64,000 nucleotides of DNA, from positions 1-64,000 of the IMG/VR virus record IMGVR_UViG_3300027963_000056, one strand, 5' to 3'. This DNA is from a virus. Below the pieces are notes generated by a model. The model had not been told where the DNA came from. It was given only the letters and a program-made list of their open reading frames with translations, and did not search any database. Positions within the stretch are counted from its first letter, which is position 1. Each line of letters begins with the position of its first letter. This document shows positions 56,893 through 63,876 of the stretch, piece by piece. The position numbers were made by a program, and so were the translations under genes.

Positions 56893-57672
56893 ATGCCAGG
56901 ATTTGTAGACGTATCAAACATGACAGCCCGTGAAATTCGCATGATGGATCATGCGGCTGACGCCGATGAAACCGATCAGCCACGTCAAACTTGGAAACCC
57001 AAGGCCAAGCCCGCAGGTATTACTTACTCTGTAGACAATGTGTGGGGTGCGGCAGTGGCGGCACAACGTATCAATGGCTCTTACGTTAAAGAGACCATGT
57101 ACAAGGTTGATCCAGAAACGTCCAGCAATACTGTGGTAGACAAACGTCGCAACCGCGACATCATGCTTGACATCTTGGCCAACCCTGCTGTGCTCACCGT
57201 GGAAGATATTGCACAGGGTCAGGAGTGCCGCAAGTTCCTGCAAAACGACATTACCTTCCGTGCCCTCAAAGGCCGGCTGACAGACTTTGACTCTTCAACC
57301 AGCAAGGTCATTGCTGTGGAAGATGAATTTGATACTGTAAAGCACAAGTTGGAACTGGCTGTGGTTGCATGTCTGCCTGCAAGTCATGCTCGCAGTTTGG
57401 AGCGTGAGGCTGTGCAGGAACGTGTGCGCCAAACATCAGGAGCCTTGATCGGCACCTCTGGTATCAAAGTTCAACTGGCAGTTGAGATTGTGAAATCCAA
57501 CTACAGTCAGCAATGGAACACCTGGTACGCCACTGGCGTTACCGCAGACAATTCTGCTGTGTTTTTTGCATACCGCCAAGAACTGGCTAAAGGTGCAAAG
57601 TACACTATCGTAGGAACCGTCAAGGCTCACAGAGACGGCTCCACCCAACTCAACCGTGTGAGCATTATCTAA
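56893..57672 (+). CDS. Conserved hypothetical phage protein
   Basis: 259 residues. N-terminal region charged (TAREIRMMDHAADADE), then GITYSVDNVWGAAVAAQRIN and a C-terminal beta part ending in FAYRQELAKGAKYTIVGTVK AHRDG (a small strand repeat). No enzymatic motif. Strong AGGAG site. Similar proteins are familiar from T4-like phages, without function. Confidence 0.7.
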   Translation: MPGFVDVSNMTAREIRMMDHAADADETDQPRQTWKPKAKPAGITYSVDNVWGAAVAAQRINGSYVKETMYKVDPETSSNTVVDKRRNRDIMLDILANPAVLTVEDIAQGQECRKFLQNDITFRALKGRLTDFDSSTSKVIAVEDEFDTVKHKLELAVVACLPASHARSLEREAVQERVRQTSGALIGTSGIKVQLAVEIVKSNYSQQWNTWYATGVTADNSAVFFAYRQELAKGAKYTIVGTVKAHRDGSTQLNRVSII

Positions 57673-57681
57673 GGACATGTC

Positions 57682-57810
57682 ATGAGCAAACTCATAATTG
57701 GATTCATTTTAGGCTTGGTGGTCAGTGCCGTTGGATTTTCGGGCATTGCTCGAATGTTTGACAAAGGCGTACAGACCATCCAAACTCAGAGCAAGGAACT
57801 GGCCCAGTAA
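57682..57810 (+). CDS. 42-residue membrane protein
   Basis: MSKLIIGFILGLVVSAVGFS followed by GIARMFDKGVQTIQTQSKEL and AQ: one membrane segment and a short amphipathic helix. I remember near-identical small proteins in marine T4-like phages. AAGGACAT precedes the ATG. Confidence 0.75.
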   Translation: MSKLIIGFILGLVVSAVGFSGIARMFDKGVQTIQTQSKELAQ

Positions 57811-57847
57811 AACGGGCAAATCGAACCAAAAATTATTGCAAAAGTGG

Positions 57848-57876
57848 TTGACCATAATATCATCTTTTGTTATAAT
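57848..57876 (+). promoter_or_regulatory. Sigma-70-type promoter
   Basis: TTGACC 57848-57853, TATAAT 57871-57876; a 60-base leader with a direct repeat GGCAAC (57920 and 57934 area) follows. Confidence 0.88.
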
Positions 57877-57943
57877 TTAGGTATGTTGTGCAGAGATGCA
57901 AAACATTTTTTAAACTTTAGGCAACTTTGAAAGGCAACCTATC

Positions 57944-58279
57944 ATGTCAGCAGACAAACTCTTTACAGTAGCAGGTACCGCTACAAATTCCGATGGTACT
58001 ACTAAGGCTCGCTTTGCGAACGACTTGGTAGCCCGCATTAAGATCCTTAACAAGGCCAAATGCACCAACATCAACTTGGTAGAATTGCCTAAGGCAATGA
58101 CCAAGTTAGAGGCTCTCCAGTTCTTGACTGAACAGGGCATTACAGACGGCGACGCTGGCTATGCTGTGGCCAACAAATTGGCTGAGAAGTCAAAGGTCGC
58201 CAAGAAAGGCGAAGTCATGGTCAAGGCTGTGAAAGCCTCTGCACCCAAGACCACTGCCAAGACTGCTGTGACAGCATAA
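57944..58279 (+). CDS. Small phage protein with Ala/Lys-rich tail
   Basis: 111 residues: FTVAGTATNSDGTTKARFAN, LVELPKAMTKLEALQFLTEQ and a basic low-complexity end (KAVKASAPKTTAKTAVTA). The tail suggests nucleic-acid contact. Own promoter and terminator. I recall similar proteins in T4-like phages. Confidence 0.72.
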   Translation: MSADKLFTVAGTATNSDGTTKARFANDLVARIKILNKAKCTNINLVELPKAMTKLEALQFLTEQGITDGDAGYAVANKLAEKSKVAKKGEVMVKAVKASAPKTTAKTAVTA

Positions 58280-58296
58280 GCACACTGGAGTGCCAA

Positions 58297-58323
58297 AAAA
58301 GGCGGCTTTCGGGCCGCTTTTCT
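58297..58323 (+). terminator. Intrinsic terminator
   Basis: GCGGC / GCCGC hairpin within AAAAGG...CTTTTCT. Confidence 0.8.
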
Positions 58324-58355
58324 ATGGCTTTTTGTTTGAGTACATAATTAATACT

Positions 58356-58607
58356 ATGTTAGAACAAGACGAATTCTTACACGAGCGTATCCAAACGGTC
58401 ATGCTTGAAGTCATGGGTGTGCTTTACGGCAACAACATTACCTTGGTACACATGGGTGCCATGATGAGATTGTTGGGAGTGCCAGACGCCAAGGCCGCTG
58501 AGCATGACAACGAGATGTTGGAACTGGACGAACAGTTTGGTGCCATGCTTGCAGAATTAAACAAAAGCATACCAAAACAAGTCCCCAAAGACGCTATCAT
58601 ACATTAA
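58356..58607 (+). CDS. Small phage protein
   Basis: 83 residues starting MLEQDEFLHERIQTVMLEVM, helical with several Met and acidic residues. No ribosome-binding site; TTAATACT lies directly before the ATG. Stop overlaps the next start. Confidence 0.65.
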   Translation: MLEQDEFLHERIQTVMLEVMGVLYGNNITLVHMGAMMRLLGVPDAKAAEHDNEMLELDEQFGAMLAELNKSIPKQVPKDAIIH

Positions 58608-58855
58608 TGACCATACCCAACTATCGTGCAGTGGAACCACTGTACATTGTGATCTTGCGCAACACCAATCAAGCCGAAACAATGTTTCGAACCTGGATCA
58701 AAGAAAACAGAATCGAACATGCCAACATCTCGGGCAATCGAATGATGCTTCACGACCAACGTGCATTTGAACAGTTCCGCGTGACTTGGTCACACAACAT
58801 GAATTCTGTCACTGTATGGGATACCTGGTTGAGACGACACATTTATCTTGACTAG
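58607..58855 (+). CDS. Small phage protein
   Basis: 82 residues: PLYIVILRNTNQAETMFRTW, MMLHDQRAFEQFRVTWSHNM, WDTWLRRHIYL. The C-terminal layout resembles the small proteins at 51935-52620. Confidence 0.6.
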   Translation: MTIPNYRAVEPLYIVILRNTNQAETMFRTWIKENRIEHANISGNRMMLHDQRAFEQFRVTWSHNMNSVTVWDTWLRRHIYLD

Positions 58856-58882
58856 CAAGAGTGCCAAAAACCTGGCATTTTA

Positions 58883-58911
58883 TTGACAAACACCTTGTAT
58901 GACTGTATAAT
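58883..58911 (+). promoter_or_regulatory. Sigma-70-type promoter
   Basis: TTGACA 58883-58888, TATAAT 58906-58911, 17-base spacer; AAGGAG before the ATG at 58940. Confidence 0.88.
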
Positions 58912-58939
58912 TACTATTGTCGTTACAAGGAGAATATCA

Positions 58940-59125
58940 ATGACACAACACGAACAAATCGTAGCCGCTTATGAAAACTATTTGGCTGAGAATGCCAAGT
59001 TCACTGAAAAAGGTGTCAAAGCCGCCGCCGCCCGTGCTAGAAAAGCCCTGCAAGAAATGAGCAAGGGCATCAAAGAGCGCCGTAAAGAAATCACTACAGA
59101 AAAAGAAGCCTTGGCTGCCAAGTAA
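58940..59125 (+). CDS. Histone H1-like small basic protein
   Basis: 61 residues: MTQHEQIVAAYENYLAENAK, then GVKAAAARARKALQEMSKGI and KERRKEITTEK. Highly charged helices like the small histone-like proteins annotated in T4-like phages. Probable DNA-binding or nucleoid protein. Confidence 0.7.
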   Translation: MTQHEQIVAAYENYLAENAKFTEKGVKAAAARARKALQEMSKGIKERRKEITTEKEALAAK

Positions 59126-59319
59126 TGCCTGTAGTTCAAGTAGTGGAAGACCCAGACAATCCAGGACAACTCTTGTTGGATTTGGGTCTTGAACTGTGTG
59201 CTGAAATCGGATGGAAAGTAGGCGACACAGTGCAATGGATAGACCAAAAGGACGGTTCATGGCTACTAAAGAAGAAAGTCTTGACGAATACCTCACCCGA
59301 CTCAACTCAAGATCATTAG
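59125..59319 (+). CDS. Small conserved phage protein
   Basis: 64 residues: VVEDPDNPGQLLLDLGLELC, AEIGWKVGDTVQWIDQKDGS. The G-W-K-x-G-D-x-V-x-W pattern resembles AbrB-like swapped-hairpin barrels. Start overlaps the previous stop (TAATG). Confidence 0.68.
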   Translation: MPVVQVVEDPDNPGQLLLDLGLELCAEIGWKVGDTVQWIDQKDGSWLLKKKVLTNTSPDSTQDH

Positions 59320-59774
59320 AAGACACTTACGTTACGTGGACCGCAGAGCCTATTGATCCGCAGACAACTTATAGTATATCTAGTGGTGGTACATTTAATC
59401 CCGCATACGGTTCTGTGCCTAATGTGTCCATTAGTGGGATGAGTGCCACTGGTAGCAATGTTAGTCCTGTTTGGACTACAACTACTAATAACACTGGCGC
59501 ATATACTTTTGCCAATCAAAACATTCAGCCCAACAACACAGTTCATATTCGGGGTGAAGACGCCGATCTCTTGATCAATGACAAGAGCCTAAAGATCTGG
59601 ATGGAGCGAGTGGAGGAACGACTGAACATTTTGACACCCAATCCTGAACTGGAAAAAGAGTGGGATCAATTGCGTCGATTAGGCGAGAGATATCGCAAGT
59701 TAGAAAAAAAGTGCCAAGAACAATCAGACATGTGGAAGCGACTGAAGAGCATGCCTAAGCCTAACATCAAATAA
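59259..59774 (+). CDS. Conserved phage protein with coiled-coil C-terminus
   Basis: 171 residues from the ATG at 59259: MATKEESLDEYLTRLNSRSL, a low-complexity Thr/Ser/Asn centre, then INDKSLKIWMERVEERLNIL and EKEWDQLRRLGERYRKLEKK. The C-terminal half is a common T4-like phage module, perhaps for oligomerisation. Overlaps the previous gene by 61 bases. Confidence 0.7.
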   Translation: MATKEESLDEYLTRLNSRSLEDTYVTWTAEPIDPQTTYSISSGGTFNPAYGSVPNVSISGMSATGSNVSPVWTTTTNNTGAYTFANQNIQPNNTVHIRGEDADLLINDKSLKIWMERVEERLNILTPNPELEKEWDQLRRLGERYRKLEKKCQEQSDMWKRLKSMPKPNIK

Positions 59775-59860
59775 TTTAAACCGCGCCGTTTACCACAAAA
59801 CGGCACCATTTTGTCCCGGTCTTTGCCCGGTTCTGCAACCATTGAGTAAGTAAAACTACC

Positions 59861-60448
59861 ATGAAAGCACAAGTAAACCACCTCAGCGATCAAATCGCAA
59901 TTTGGAGTTTGAGGGCGTTCCGAGTCGCAGGACTTTGGATCATTGCCCTTGCTGTGATCGCTGTATGCAATCACAAGTTAAATAATCTCCGCGCAGGCGT
60001 GGAATCCATGCCCGCCGGTTACGTGTCAGCCACAGAAAAAATTCGATCCTTGGATTGTTTGACACGTAACATCTACTGGGAAGCCGCTTCAGAGCCTTTT
60101 GAAGGCAAAGTTGCTGTGGCCCAAGTCACAATGAACAGACTGGCATCGGGACGCTTTGGCGATTCGGTATGCGGTGTGATCTATCAGAAAAACGTATTCT
60201 ACGAACGAGTAATCTGTCAGTTTAGTTGGGTGTGTGAAACCACACATAAAACTCGACCAGTACATCCGCCCTTGTGGGCAGAGTCAGAATTAGTGGCTAA
60301 AAAAGTATTGTTGGAAAACTTTAGACTGCCCAGTTTAAAAGGCGCACTTTATTATCACGCCGACTACGTTAGCCCGGGTTGGCAAAAACCCAAAATTGAT
60401 AAAATCGGTCGTCACATCTTTTACGGAGAGCGTAATAATGCCCTTTAA
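59861..60448 (+). CDS. SleB-type cell wall hydrolase with N-terminal signal anchor
   Basis: 195 residues. A hydrophobic segment near residues 25-45 (VAGLWIIALAVIAVCNHKLN) is followed by the Hydrolase_2/SleB domain: LTRNIYWEAASEPFEGKVAV (catalytic Glu), AQVTMNRLASGRFGDSVCGV, CQFSWVCE and GALYYHADYVSPGWQ. Cleaves peptidoglycan. The anchor plus an adjacent small multi-pass gene suggests a lysis unit. Its 3' end overlaps that gene by 11 bases. Confidence 0.88.
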   Translation: MKAQVNHLSDQIAIWSLRAFRVAGLWIIALAVIAVCNHKLNNLRAGVESMPAGYVSATEKIRSLDCLTRNIYWEAASEPFEGKVAVAQVTMNRLASGRFGDSVCGVIYQKNVFYERVICQFSWVCETTHKTRPVHPPLWAESELVAKKVLLENFRLPSLKGALYYHADYVSPGWQKPKIDKIGRHIFYGERNNAL

Positions 60449-60752
60449 TTTTCCTGTTGCAATTGTTGCCCTTCGTGACTACGTTACCAACAGCCTGACA
60501 AAACTCAGTGCAGACACATTGGGTTGGTTGGCGGCCATTGTGTTGCATTGTGCAACCCTGCCCAGTTTCCTGGCACTCATGACTGGGCTTAGTGATCGAA
60601 CTCCAAGCCTGGACATCATTTTGTTCTTGTGGAGCGGCCTGGTGCTGTTGTTCATGCGAGCCGTAGTGCTCAAAGACATGCTGAACATCATCACAATTGG
60701 ATTTGGATTTATACTACAAGCCGGATTCATGGCCTTGATCCTGTTTAAGTAA
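60438..60752 (+). CDS. Small multi-pass membrane protein, possible holin
   Basis: 104 residues, with three hydrophobic segments (LGWLAAIVLHCATLPSFLAL, IILFLWSGLVLLFMRAVVL, IITIGFGFILQAGFMALILF). Position directly after a peptidoglycan hydrolase and small size fit a holin; no holin family motif is recognised. Confidence 0.6.
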   Translation: MPFNFPVAIVALRDYVTNSLTKLSADTLGWLAAIVLHCATLPSFLALMTGLSDRTPSLDIILFLWSGLVLLFMRAVVLKDMLNIITIGFGFILQAGFMALILFK

Positions 60753-60762
60753 AAAGTACTAC

Positions 60763-60791
60763 TTGACTACAAATGCTTGATCTGCTATAAT
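60763..60791 (+). promoter_or_regulatory. Sigma-70-type promoter
   Basis: TTGACT 60763-60768, TATAAT 60786-60791. Five bases later an ATG (60797) opens a six-codon frame MIEKLL whose stop overlaps the ATG at 60814. Confidence 0.85.
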
Positions 60792-60813
60792 ATAGCATGA
60801 TTGAGAAATTGTT

Positions 60814-61035
60814 ATGAAACTGTGCCCTAATTGTGACGAGCGAGCCTTGTGCTGTGACCACTGTGCCTATTTCCAGTTCAATGGAGATGAGAGCGGTGCC
60901 TACACTGGCAACGGCCATTGCCGACTGCACAAGCGAGCAGAAGATCCGGGCAGTTTGTGTGACGAGTATTTTTGTTTTGAACTCTTAGCAAAGGACCTGC
61001 CCAATGAGCATGCATCTACACCATCCCAGTCTTAG
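60814..61035 (+). CDS. Cys-rich zinc-binding protein
   Basis: 73 residues with CPNCDERALCCDHCAYF, CRLHKRA and GSLCDEYFCFE: four pairs of Cys/His suited to two zinc sites. Possibly a regulator. Translation may be coupled to the tiny upstream frame, since only a weak ribosome-binding site is present. Confidence 0.75.
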   Translation: MKLCPNCDERALCCDHCAYFQFNGDESGAYTGNGHCRLHKRAEDPGSLCDEYFCFELLAKDLPNEHASTPSQS

Positions 61036-61396
61036 TCTCAACGGTAAAAAGAAGGGCCGAGTGAAATTTCGCAACGCAGACGAAGCCCGCAAGGCACGTG
61101 AACTAGATACTTCGTGGAAAGAATTAAAAAAGAAGTGGGACGTGGATCTTGAAGAAAAGCGCCGTAGTCGTGCCATGAAGGCCGAGCCCTTGGTATACAA
61201 ATTAACCGGCGCCACAGATCGTGCAGGTACTGCTCACATTCCCAGTGTCAACACAGGTGGCAATGCTACCCTGGCTCCGGCCAAAGTGTACACAGGCACC
61301 AAGGTCAAAGGTATTGCTACTATGCACAAGTCTAATGCTGTGCCTGTGTTCTCAGACGAAGAGGCAATTGAAATTTCCCGGATGCGTCGTGGATGA
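61004..61396 (+). CDS. Conserved small phage protein
   Basis: 130 residues: KFRNADEARKARELDTSWKE LKKKWDVD is a familiar T4-like phage pattern; the C-terminal half is Gly/Thr/Ala-rich (IPSVNTGGNATLAPAKVYTG). Basic overall. Overlaps both neighbours. Confidence 0.72.
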   Translation: MSMHLHHPSLSLNGKKKGRVKFRNADEARKARELDTSWKELKKKWDVDLEEKRRSRAMKAEPLVYKLTGATDRAGTAHIPSVNTGGNATLAPAKVYTGTKVKGIATMHKSNAVPVFSDEEAIEISRMRRG

Positions 61397-61653
61397 AAGA
61401 CTTGTACGCCACGCCCGAAGCAAGACTGGACACCATACTAGGCGAGGTCTCTTTTTGGGCACAGATGCAACGATGCAGAACATCTGAAGAAGGTGAGAAG
61501 AATTGTCGCACAGGCGCAGACACAATCACATGGTTTAGGGACACTTGGGGTATACAACTGATACCTTCGGATGATACCATATTTGGATTCCAGCGTGGAG
61601 TCAACATTGTGGATGAGCAAAAGTACATGATATTTTTATTGAAGTGGGCATGA
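61393..61653 (+). CDS. Small phage protein
   Basis: 86 residues: ARLDTILGEVSFWAQMQRCR ... NIVDEQKYMIFLLKWA. Mixed fold, two Cys; no family recognised. ATGA overlap at its start. Confidence 0.6.
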   Translation: MKDLYATPEARLDTILGEVSFWAQMQRCRTSEEGEKNCRTGADTITWFRDTWGIQLIPSDDTIFGFQRGVNIVDEQKYMIFLLKWA

Positions 61654-61691
61654 TTAAAAAACGTTTGTTAACCTATAAAGGAGATTTTGAA

Positions 61692-62084
61692 ATGGGTAGT
61701 ATGTGGGAAAAAGATGAAGTGGTTCGCTTGCTCAAAGGTGTGCCTGGCACACAGTATCAAGAAGGTGATGACCAAATCAAAGAACAGATACGTTCATGGG
61801 TTAGGGGTCTGCTGACCAACAGTGAGATCAACATAACATTTACCAAAGCAGATGGCACTGACCGTGACATGCTGTGTACTTTGGATCATTCAAGAATTCC
61901 AGTCAGCGTAGCAAAGCCGGTATCAACCACTGCACCAGTAGATGGTATTGTGCGTGAAAGTCGAAAGCCCAAGAAAGAACCTGATCCGCATAGTATCCGT
62001 GTGTTTGATTTGGAAAAGCAAGAGTGGCGTAGTTTCCGTTTTGATAGGCTCAAAAAGGTCACAGCCACCCTGGATTTCCAATAA
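61692..62084 (+). CDS. SH3/WYL_2-type small barrel protein
   Basis: 130 residues from the ATG at 61692 (AAAGGAG eight bases upstream). INITFTKADGTDRDMLCTLD, then KPKKEPDPHSIRVFDLEKQE and WRSFRFDRLKKVT is the split-barrel pattern of the phage DUF2693/WYL_2 Sm-like family. Possibly binds RNA or DNA. Directly precedes infA. Confidence 0.72.
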   Translation: MGSMWEKDEVVRLLKGVPGTQYQEGDDQIKEQIRSWVRGLLTNSEINITFTKADGTDRDMLCTLDHSRIPVSVAKPVSTTAPVDGIVRESRKPKKEPDPHSIRVFDLEKQEWRSFRFDRLKKVTATLDFQ

Positions 62085-62094
62085 GTAATACTCA

Positions 62095-62313
62095 ATGGCA
62101 AAAGAAGATATTATTAGCATGGAGGGGCGGGTTGAAGAAGTACTACCAGCCGCCATGTTCCGGGTCAAACTAGATAACTTAAACAATATAATTTTAGCGC
62201 ACCTTTCGGGTCGCATGCGCAAAAACAACATCAAGGTCCTGCTGGGAGATCGGGTAGAAATGGAATTCTCACCCTACGATCTCACCAAGGGACGTATTAC
62301 TCGTCGCAAATAA
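62095..62313 (+). CDS. infA: Translation initiation factor IF-1
   Basis: 72 residues, exactly the bacterial length, with [48 protein letters not shown] and [17 protein letters not shown]: the complete S1-like OB fold. Binds the ribosomal A site during initiation. Ten bases after the previous stop; no Shine-Dalgarno sequence, but AATAC lies three bases before the ATG. With bS21 it gives the phage two components of the initiating 30S subunit. Confidence 0.96.
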   Translation: MAKEDIISMEGRVEEVLPAAMFRVKLDNLNNIILAHLSGRMRKNNIKVLLGDRVEMEFSPYDLTKGRITRRK

Positions 62314-62315
62314 AG

Positions 62316-63869
62316 ATGTATCATATAAAATTGAGTGATCCAGCAAATCAAGTACTGTTCCTTGGCAACAACGATGAATCTACAGACCGGCTCGTGACGA
62401 TATTGGCAAAGAAACACAAAACTATCAATCACGGTCTTGTTTCAGAATCAGAGTTTGATCCTTCTTTGCCGGGATTTTATCATACTACCATTGTGGATAT
62501 TCCTTTTGGAAATTTAATTGGATTTGCACAAAAATTTGACTTGATTGTTATGTTGGATCAACCACAATCCCAATGGAGTCATTGGAAGTGTCTGCAGGCC
62601 ACTTTCAAGTTGATGTTGAAACTGGAAGAACTCAACAAACCCACTGTGTTTCGAGATAACAAAAATATAAAGAAGATTTTATATTGGTCTGATTTAGTAT
62701 ATAAACAAAATAAAAGTTTTTGCATATATCCATGGATCACTTTTGTAGATGATGGCGACAGGTTAAAATTGTGTTCTCGAGATGGTCCTGGCATAACAAC
62801 CAAAGACAAATTCACGGAATGGACAACAGACCCAGCCTACACCCAAATTCGAAACAAAATGTTACAAGGAGAACTTCTACCGGATCATTGTAAAACTTGT
62901 TACAAGTACGAAGAACATGGCATCGAAAGTTACAGACAATTTGAAACCATGGACTGGGTAGTTCCATTGGAATTAGAAAATATTGAAGATTTATCTAGAC
63001 TTCAAAAACCCTATTTTTATGAAGTACATGCAGGAAATCACTGCAACATCAAATGCAGAGGTTGTCAGCCCGGCAAAAGTGCGCCAATTGGCAAAGAAAT
63101 AAAAAAGTTCGATATCAAAGTTCCATTTCCAATAAGTTGGAAGCCAAATGCTTCTTCAATAGATTCAATAGACATCGATACATTAGACAAAAAAACTTCA
63201 GTATATTTTCAAGGCGGTGAACCCACTATCATGCCCGAAGTATTGAATTTTATGAAACAATGTATAGCAAAAAACAAAACTGATTTTTTCCTTACCATGG
63301 CCACCAATGGGGTTAAGTTTTCTGATGAATTCTTGGAAACAATTTCACATTTTTCCAACACTAATTTTAGTTTTAGTCTAGATGGTTATGCAAAGATCAA
63401 CGACTACTGGAGATCTGGAACTAACTGGAAAAAAGTCATAGCAAATGCACACATGTTGCAAGCCCGCGGCCATGCTATCAGCATTAACAGTGTACCGGGC
63501 ATTTACAATGTGACCAATTTGCATTTGTTGTTTGAGTTTTTGGATCGCGAATTTCCGTTCACTGCCATTTATGTTCAAGTCAATCATTTGCCCGCACAAT
63601 CAGCCCTAAATCACCCTCTTAAAGATCTAGTGATAGAATCCATGCTCAAATGTATGAAAACCTCAGTTTATCATTCAAACGGTAAAAGTTGCAAAAGTGG
63701 TATAGACAGCATTTACAATCATTATATCAATGATCCTGTTTGCAACATCAAAGATCTTCGAGACTTTTTTGATTATAATGATCAACTGGACCGTGTGCGT
63801 GGCACAAAGTTGGCAGATTTTATACCCGAATTAGAAGCCGCAAGAAGTTACATCGCGGAATTAAAATAA
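62316..63869 (+). CDS. Radical SAM protein with twitch/SPASM-type Cys motifs
   Basis: 517 residues. The N-terminal ~110 residues are a separate alpha/beta domain. FCIYPWITFVDDGDRLKLCS and HCKTCYKYEEHGIESYRQ form an auxiliary cluster site, then C243-x3-C247-x2-C250 (HCNIKCRGC) and FQGGEPTIMPE (GGE). Same general plan as the protein at 39486, with a larger N-terminus. Substrate unknown; AT-rich codon use distinguishes it from neighbours. Confidence 0.88.
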   Translation: MYHIKLSDPANQVLFLGNNDESTDRLVTILAKKHKTINHGLVSESEFDPSLPGFYHTTIVDIPFGNLIGFAQKFDLIVMLDQPQSQWSHWKCLQATFKLMLKLEELNKPTVFRDNKNIKKILYWSDLVYKQNKSFCIYPWITFVDDGDRLKLCSRDGPGITTKDKFTEWTTDPAYTQIRNKMLQGELLPDHCKTCYKYEEHGIESYRQFETMDWVVPLELENIEDLSRLQKPYFYEVHAGNHCNIKCRGCQPGKSAPIGKEIKKFDIKVPFPISWKPNASSIDSIDIDTLDKKTSVYFQGGEPTIMPEVLNFMKQCIAKNKTDFFLTMATNGVKFSDEFLETISHFSNTNFSFSLDGYAKINDYWRSGTNWKKVIANAHMLQARGHAISINSVPGIYNVTNLHLLFEFLDREFPFTAIYVQVNHLPAQSALNHPLKDLVIESMLKCMKTSVYHSNGKSCKSGIDSIYNHYINDPVCNIKDLRDFFDYNDQLDRVRGTKLADFIPELEAARSYIAELK

Positions 63870-63873
63870 ATAC
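63866..63873 (+). promoter_or_regulatory. Late-type element ATAAATAC, three bases before an ATG
   Basis: ATAAATAC-AAG-ATG at 63877; no ribosome-binding site. Late expression would fit a virion-packaged enzyme. Confidence 0.6.
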
Positions 63874-63876
63874 AAG

